This document shows positions 61,215-64,000 of a stretch of 64,000 nucleotides of DNA, piece after piece. The DNA is from Mariniblastus sp. Lineage in GTDB: Bacteria; Planctomycetota; Planctomycetia; Pirellulales; Pirellulaceae. The notes under the pieces are model-generated. The model was not told the origin of the DNA. It searched no databases and saw nothing but the letters and a program-made list of their open reading frames with translations. The DNA lies in NCBI GenBank assembly GCA_022447605.1, contig JAKVBG010000010.1:1-64000 (forward strand). The letters run 5' to 3'. How positions within the stretch are numbered: position 1 is the stretch's first letter; every line of letters starts with the position of its first letter. Both the position numbers and the translations under genes were made by a program.

Positions 61215-63197
61215 ATGAAGACGATTTCCCCCCTACTGACCTGTTTGGTCCTCGTTATCTTGTCGCCGTTCACCCTGGCGGCCACCGAACATGGCCCGGA
61301 CAAGACGGGCACCTCGCGCATGTTGCCCCATGACGGCGCTGACCAGCCGCCGCCCAACATTGTCTACATCATGTCGGACGAACTCGCCTACTACGAACTT
61401 TCGCATATGGGCAATCCCCACATCCGGACTCCCCATATCGACCAGATGGCCCAACAGGGAATTCGCTTCACGCACGCCCTGGCGGCCGCACCCGTTTGCG
61501 CGCCGCTCCGCTGCGCACTGATGACGGGCAAGCATATGGGTCACGCCTCGGTCCGGGCCAACGGGGGTGGGACCCCACTGCGCAGTGACGAGACGACGAT
61601 CGCCACGCTACTCAAACAGAAAGGTTACGCCACCGGCGGTTTTGGCAAATGGGGCGCGGGCGGACGCGATTCGACCGGCGTGCCGGAGAAACATGGCTTC
61701 GACGTCTTTTTTGGCTATTACGATCAGGTGCACGCCCACTCGTTCTATCCCCCCTACCTGGTGCGCAACAGCGAAGAGGTTCCACTGGAAGGCAACATTG
61801 GCGGGCGGAGTGGCCAGACGTACTCGCATTACGCAATCATGGACGAGGCGCTGGATTTTATCCGTGACAATCGGGACCAGCCGTTTTTCTGTTACCTGCC
61901 GATCACGCCGCCCCACGGCATGTACGACATTCCGGCCGACGACCCGGCCTGGCAGCTGTACAAGAACGACCCCTGGGTCCAAGACCCGGAGATTGCCAAC
62001 GACGTAAAAAACTACGCCGCCATGGTCTCGATGGTCGATCGGAATGTGCAACAGGTACTCGACCTGCTCAAGGAACTTGGCCTGGAAGAGAACACCATCG
62101 TCTTTTTCACCGGCGACAACGGGGGACAGGACCGCTTCCGCGATCCGCAACATCCCCGCGGCTTCTTCGGTCCGAATGTCAATCCGAAAACAGGCGTCGA
62201 GTTTCGCGGGGGCAAGGGGAGCCTGTACGAAGGGGGCCTGCGCATCCCGTTCATCGTACGCTGGCCCGGAAAAATCAAGGCGGGCCAGGTCAACGACCTG
62301 CTGTTCTACCAGATCGATGTCCTCCCCACGCTCGCCGAATTGGCGGGTGCCAAAACACCGGATGAGGTGGACGGCCTGTCAATCCTGCCCAGCCTGCTCG
62401 GCGCCGACGTGGTCGGCCGCGCCCAACAGCAGCACCCGTTTCTGTACTGGGAGTTCGGTCCGCAAACGGCCGTTCGCATCCAGAACTGGAAAGGGATCCA
62501 GCCGAAGCCGAAGGCCGACTGGGAACTTTATGACCTGGCCCGGGATCCGAGTGAACAGCAGAACCTGGCCGATCAGAATCCGGACATGCTGAACCAGATG
62601 CAGCAGTTTGCTGCCCAGTCACACGAGCCCGTTCGCCCAGGGGAATTCACAACCGAGGTTCGGCACCAGCGCGATCGACAGGCCAAGTGGGGCACAGCCA
62701 AGCAACCGCCCCGTCCCCAACGGGGCAAGCGAGGGAAGCCGAACCGGATCAAGGAGAAGAAGCGAATACCGACCGGCCAGGTCAAGCTGCTACGGGCCAG
62801 CAGCGAGAATCGGGCCAATGACCGCCTCGCGCAATACGCAATTGATGGCAACCCGCAAACCGTCTGGCATACCCAGTTCTCCGGCGGCCTGGCCAAGCAC
62901 CCTCACAGCCTGGTACTCGACCTGGGACGAGAGCGAACCATTGCGGGGATCCGTTACCTGACCCGGCAGGATACCGGCTGGAACGGCGCGTTTGGCAAGA
63001 CGACCTTCTCGGTCAGCTCATCACCCAACCAGTTCCCCTCGCCGCTCATGACGAAGACGTTCGAGAAGACGCGCGGCGTCCAGTCGGCCAACTTCGACCG
63101 GCCGGTCCAGGGGCGCTACGTGCAGATCGAGGTCCTCTCGGAAGTCAATGGCGGGGCATGGGCCTCGGCCGCCGATATCGGCGTGATCGAAAAATAG
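61215..63197 (+). CDS. Type I sulfatase, motif CAPLR, with C-terminal discoidin-like domain
   Basis: A 660-residue exported sulfatase. The signal peptide spans about 1-22. The first metal motif is unusual, reading YIMSDELAYYE with Ser in place of the first Asp. The nucleophile motif is CAPLR (Cys95), and FFTGDNGGQDRF carries the later Asp-Asn pair. A basic linker (RPQRGKRGKPNRIKEKKR) leads to a C-terminal F5/8-type domain (about 530-660) with QYAIDGNPQTVWHTQF, LVLDLGRERTIAGIRYLTRQ and GRYVQIEVLSEVNG, a likely glycan-binding module. AGGA eight bases before the ATG at 61215 sets the start. Confidence 0.92.
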   Translation: MKTISPLLTCLVLVILSPFTLAATEHGPDKTGTSRMLPHDGADQPPPNIVYIMSDELAYYELSHMGNPHIRTPHIDQMAQQGIRFTHALAAAPVCAPLRCALMTGKHMGHASVRANGGGTPLRSDETTIATLLKQKGYATGGFGKWGAGGRDSTGVPEKHGFDVFFGYYDQVHAHSFYPPYLVRNSEEVPLEGNIGGRSGQTYSHYAIMDEALDFIRDNRDQPFFCYLPITPPHGMYDIPADDPAWQLYKNDPWVQDPEIANDVKNYAAMVSMVDRNVQQVLDLLKELGLEENTIVFFTGDNGGQDRFRDPQHPRGFFGPNVNPKTGVEFRGGKGSLYEGGLRIPFIVRWPGKIKAGQVNDLLFYQIDVLPTLAELAGAKTPDEVDGLSILPSLLGADVVGRAQQQHPFLYWEFGPQTAVRIQNWKGIQPKPKADWELYDLARDPSEQQNLADQNPDMLNQMQQFAAQSHEPVRPGEFTTEVRHQRDRQAKWGTAKQPPRPQRGKRGKPNRIKEKKRIPTGQVKLLRASSENRANDRLAQYAIDGNPQTVWHTQFSGGLAKHPHSLVLDLGRERTIAGIRYLTRQDTGWNGAFGKTTFSVSSSPNQFPSPLMTKTFEKTRGVQSANFDRPVQGRYVQIEVLSEVNGGAWASAADIGVIEK

Positions 63198-63328
63198 CGG
63201 TCCGCTACCGGGAAACGGGGAGACCGCGCGAAACGAACTTGCTGGCGGGGCACTTCACGAACTGGCGGACGGCGGGTGCTGGCCCGTCACGCCCCAACGA
63301 TCCGACTACCGAAACCGGTCGACCGGCA

Positions 63329-64000
63329 TCATTTGCGCAACGTTTTCTCGAGGGCGCGGCGAATCTCCAGCGGCCGATTGGTGGTGATCCCCCAGGCGCC
63401 CTGCTCTGCAAAAAAACGGGCATCCTGCGGATCATCGACCGTCCAGACGTGAAACTCAGAAACACCCTGCTCGCGCAACCTGGCCAGGAACGGGGCCGTC
63501 ACCACCTGCCGTTTCTTGTCCGTTCCCAGGCCATCGACCCCCAGTCGCTTGACCGTCTGAGCCACTTCGTCGGCGCTGGGCAGCCAGGGATCGGTCTCGC
63601 TCTTCTGTTTGTAGCCGGTCAACCAGTGCGCCTTGATGTTGGGCATTTGCCGCTTCGCCTCGGCGATTGTCTGCCGGTTGAAACTGATGATGCAGACTTG
63701 TTCAGCAGGGAAATGGGTATCGGCCAACACCTGCCGAACCGGCTCGACAATTTCGGGACCCGTCTTCAGTTCGATGATCAGCCATTTCCCCTCCGGCGCG
63801 GTGGCAATCACCTGCTGCAAGGTCGGGATTTTTTCCCCGGCAAACTTGGCCCCTTTCCATTGGCCGACGTCCAGCGTCTGCAGTTCGGCCAAGGCTGTCT
63901 CGGCCACGACCAGATCCCGACCGGCCGTACGACCGGTCGTCTTGTCGTGGATGCAGACCACCTCGCCATCACGGCTCAGGTAGAAGTCCCCTTCCACCCC
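63329..64000 (-). CDS. Glycerophosphodiester phosphodiesterase, N-terminus beyond window end
   Basis: The minus-strand frame is open at the window edge and about 223 residues are visible. It begins inside the GDPD TIM barrel with VEGDFYLSRDGEVVCIHDKT, which carries the metal-binding Glu and Asp and the catalytic His. KWLIIELKTG (second metal Glu) and a final SEFHVWTVDDPQDARFF follow, ending in TNRPLEIRRALEKTLRK. The enzyme splits glycerophosphodiesters into glycerol-3-phosphate and an alcohol, and may supply phosphate. The first residues and any signal peptide lie outside the window. Confidence 0.92.
   Translation of the reverse strand, partial: GVEGDFYLSRDGEVVCIHDKTTGRTAGRDLVVAETALAELQTLDVGQWKGAKFAGEKIPTLQQVIATAPEGKWLIIELKTGPEIVEPVRQVLADTHFPAEQVCIISFNRQTIAEAKRQMPNIKAHWLTGYKQKSETDPWLPSADEVAQTVKRLGVDGLGTDKKRQVVTAPFLARLREQGVSEFHVWTVDDPQDARFFAEQGAWGITTNRPLEIRRALEKTLRK

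Overview
The window looks like chromosomal DNA of a Planctomycetota bacterium, probably of the Pirellulales kind. It is GC-rich and carries many secreted sulfatases, planctomycete cytochrome proteins (DUF1549/DUF1553 and DUF1592-type), twin-arginine DUF1501 and DUF1552 proteins, a DUF1080 protein, and large PQQ-propeller/LamG and discoidin mosaics. This assignment is inference from gene content; no rRNA is present.

Region 1 (1-9242) is a phosphate-starvation locus. A PiT-type phosphate permease (cut by the window start) and a DUF47 protein diverge from phoR-pstS-pstC-pstA-pstB-phoU-phoB, so sensor kinase and response regulator flank the high-affinity transporter. Upstream of pstS are TTAAG repeats spaced exactly 11 bp, a good candidate Pho box. 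A 67-bp tandem duplication fills the divergent DUF47/phoR gap. PstC and PstA both carry unusual soluble insertions.

Region 2 (9243-20849) holds tRNA-Asn with a terminator, a membrane protein coupled to a double metallophosphoesterase, a secreted esterase, a 42-codon hydrophobic ORF with a strong ribosome binding site, a 1262-residue PQQ/methyltransferase-like/LamG mosaic, and a secreted caspase-like protein with an EF-hand and two Tudor/chromobarrel-like repeats.

Region 3 (20883-63197) is rich in sulfatases: eight genes encode nine sulfatase domains, including a double sulfatase with a VHL-beta-like domain between its halves. Around them lie a eukaryote-type N-acetylneuraminate lyase, a sulfite-oxidase-type Mo enzyme, an HGSNAT/NagX-like membrane acetyltransferase, two cytochrome modules (DUF1552 + DUF1592-type; DUF1549/1553 + DUF1501), a DUF1080 protein, an SGNH-like protein, a redoxin, PDZ, MFS, PepSY and GATase1-like proteins. 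No glycoside hydrolase or polysaccharide lyase is recognised. A reasonable inference is extracytoplasmic desulfation and recycling of sulfated, amino-sugar or sialic-acid-containing glycans. The window ends inside a glycerophosphodiester phosphodiesterase gene.

Most intergenic spaces are short. Several contain two-copy tandem duplications (13, 15, 16 and 67 bp) or hairpins. No insertion sequence, prophage or CRISPR array was seen.
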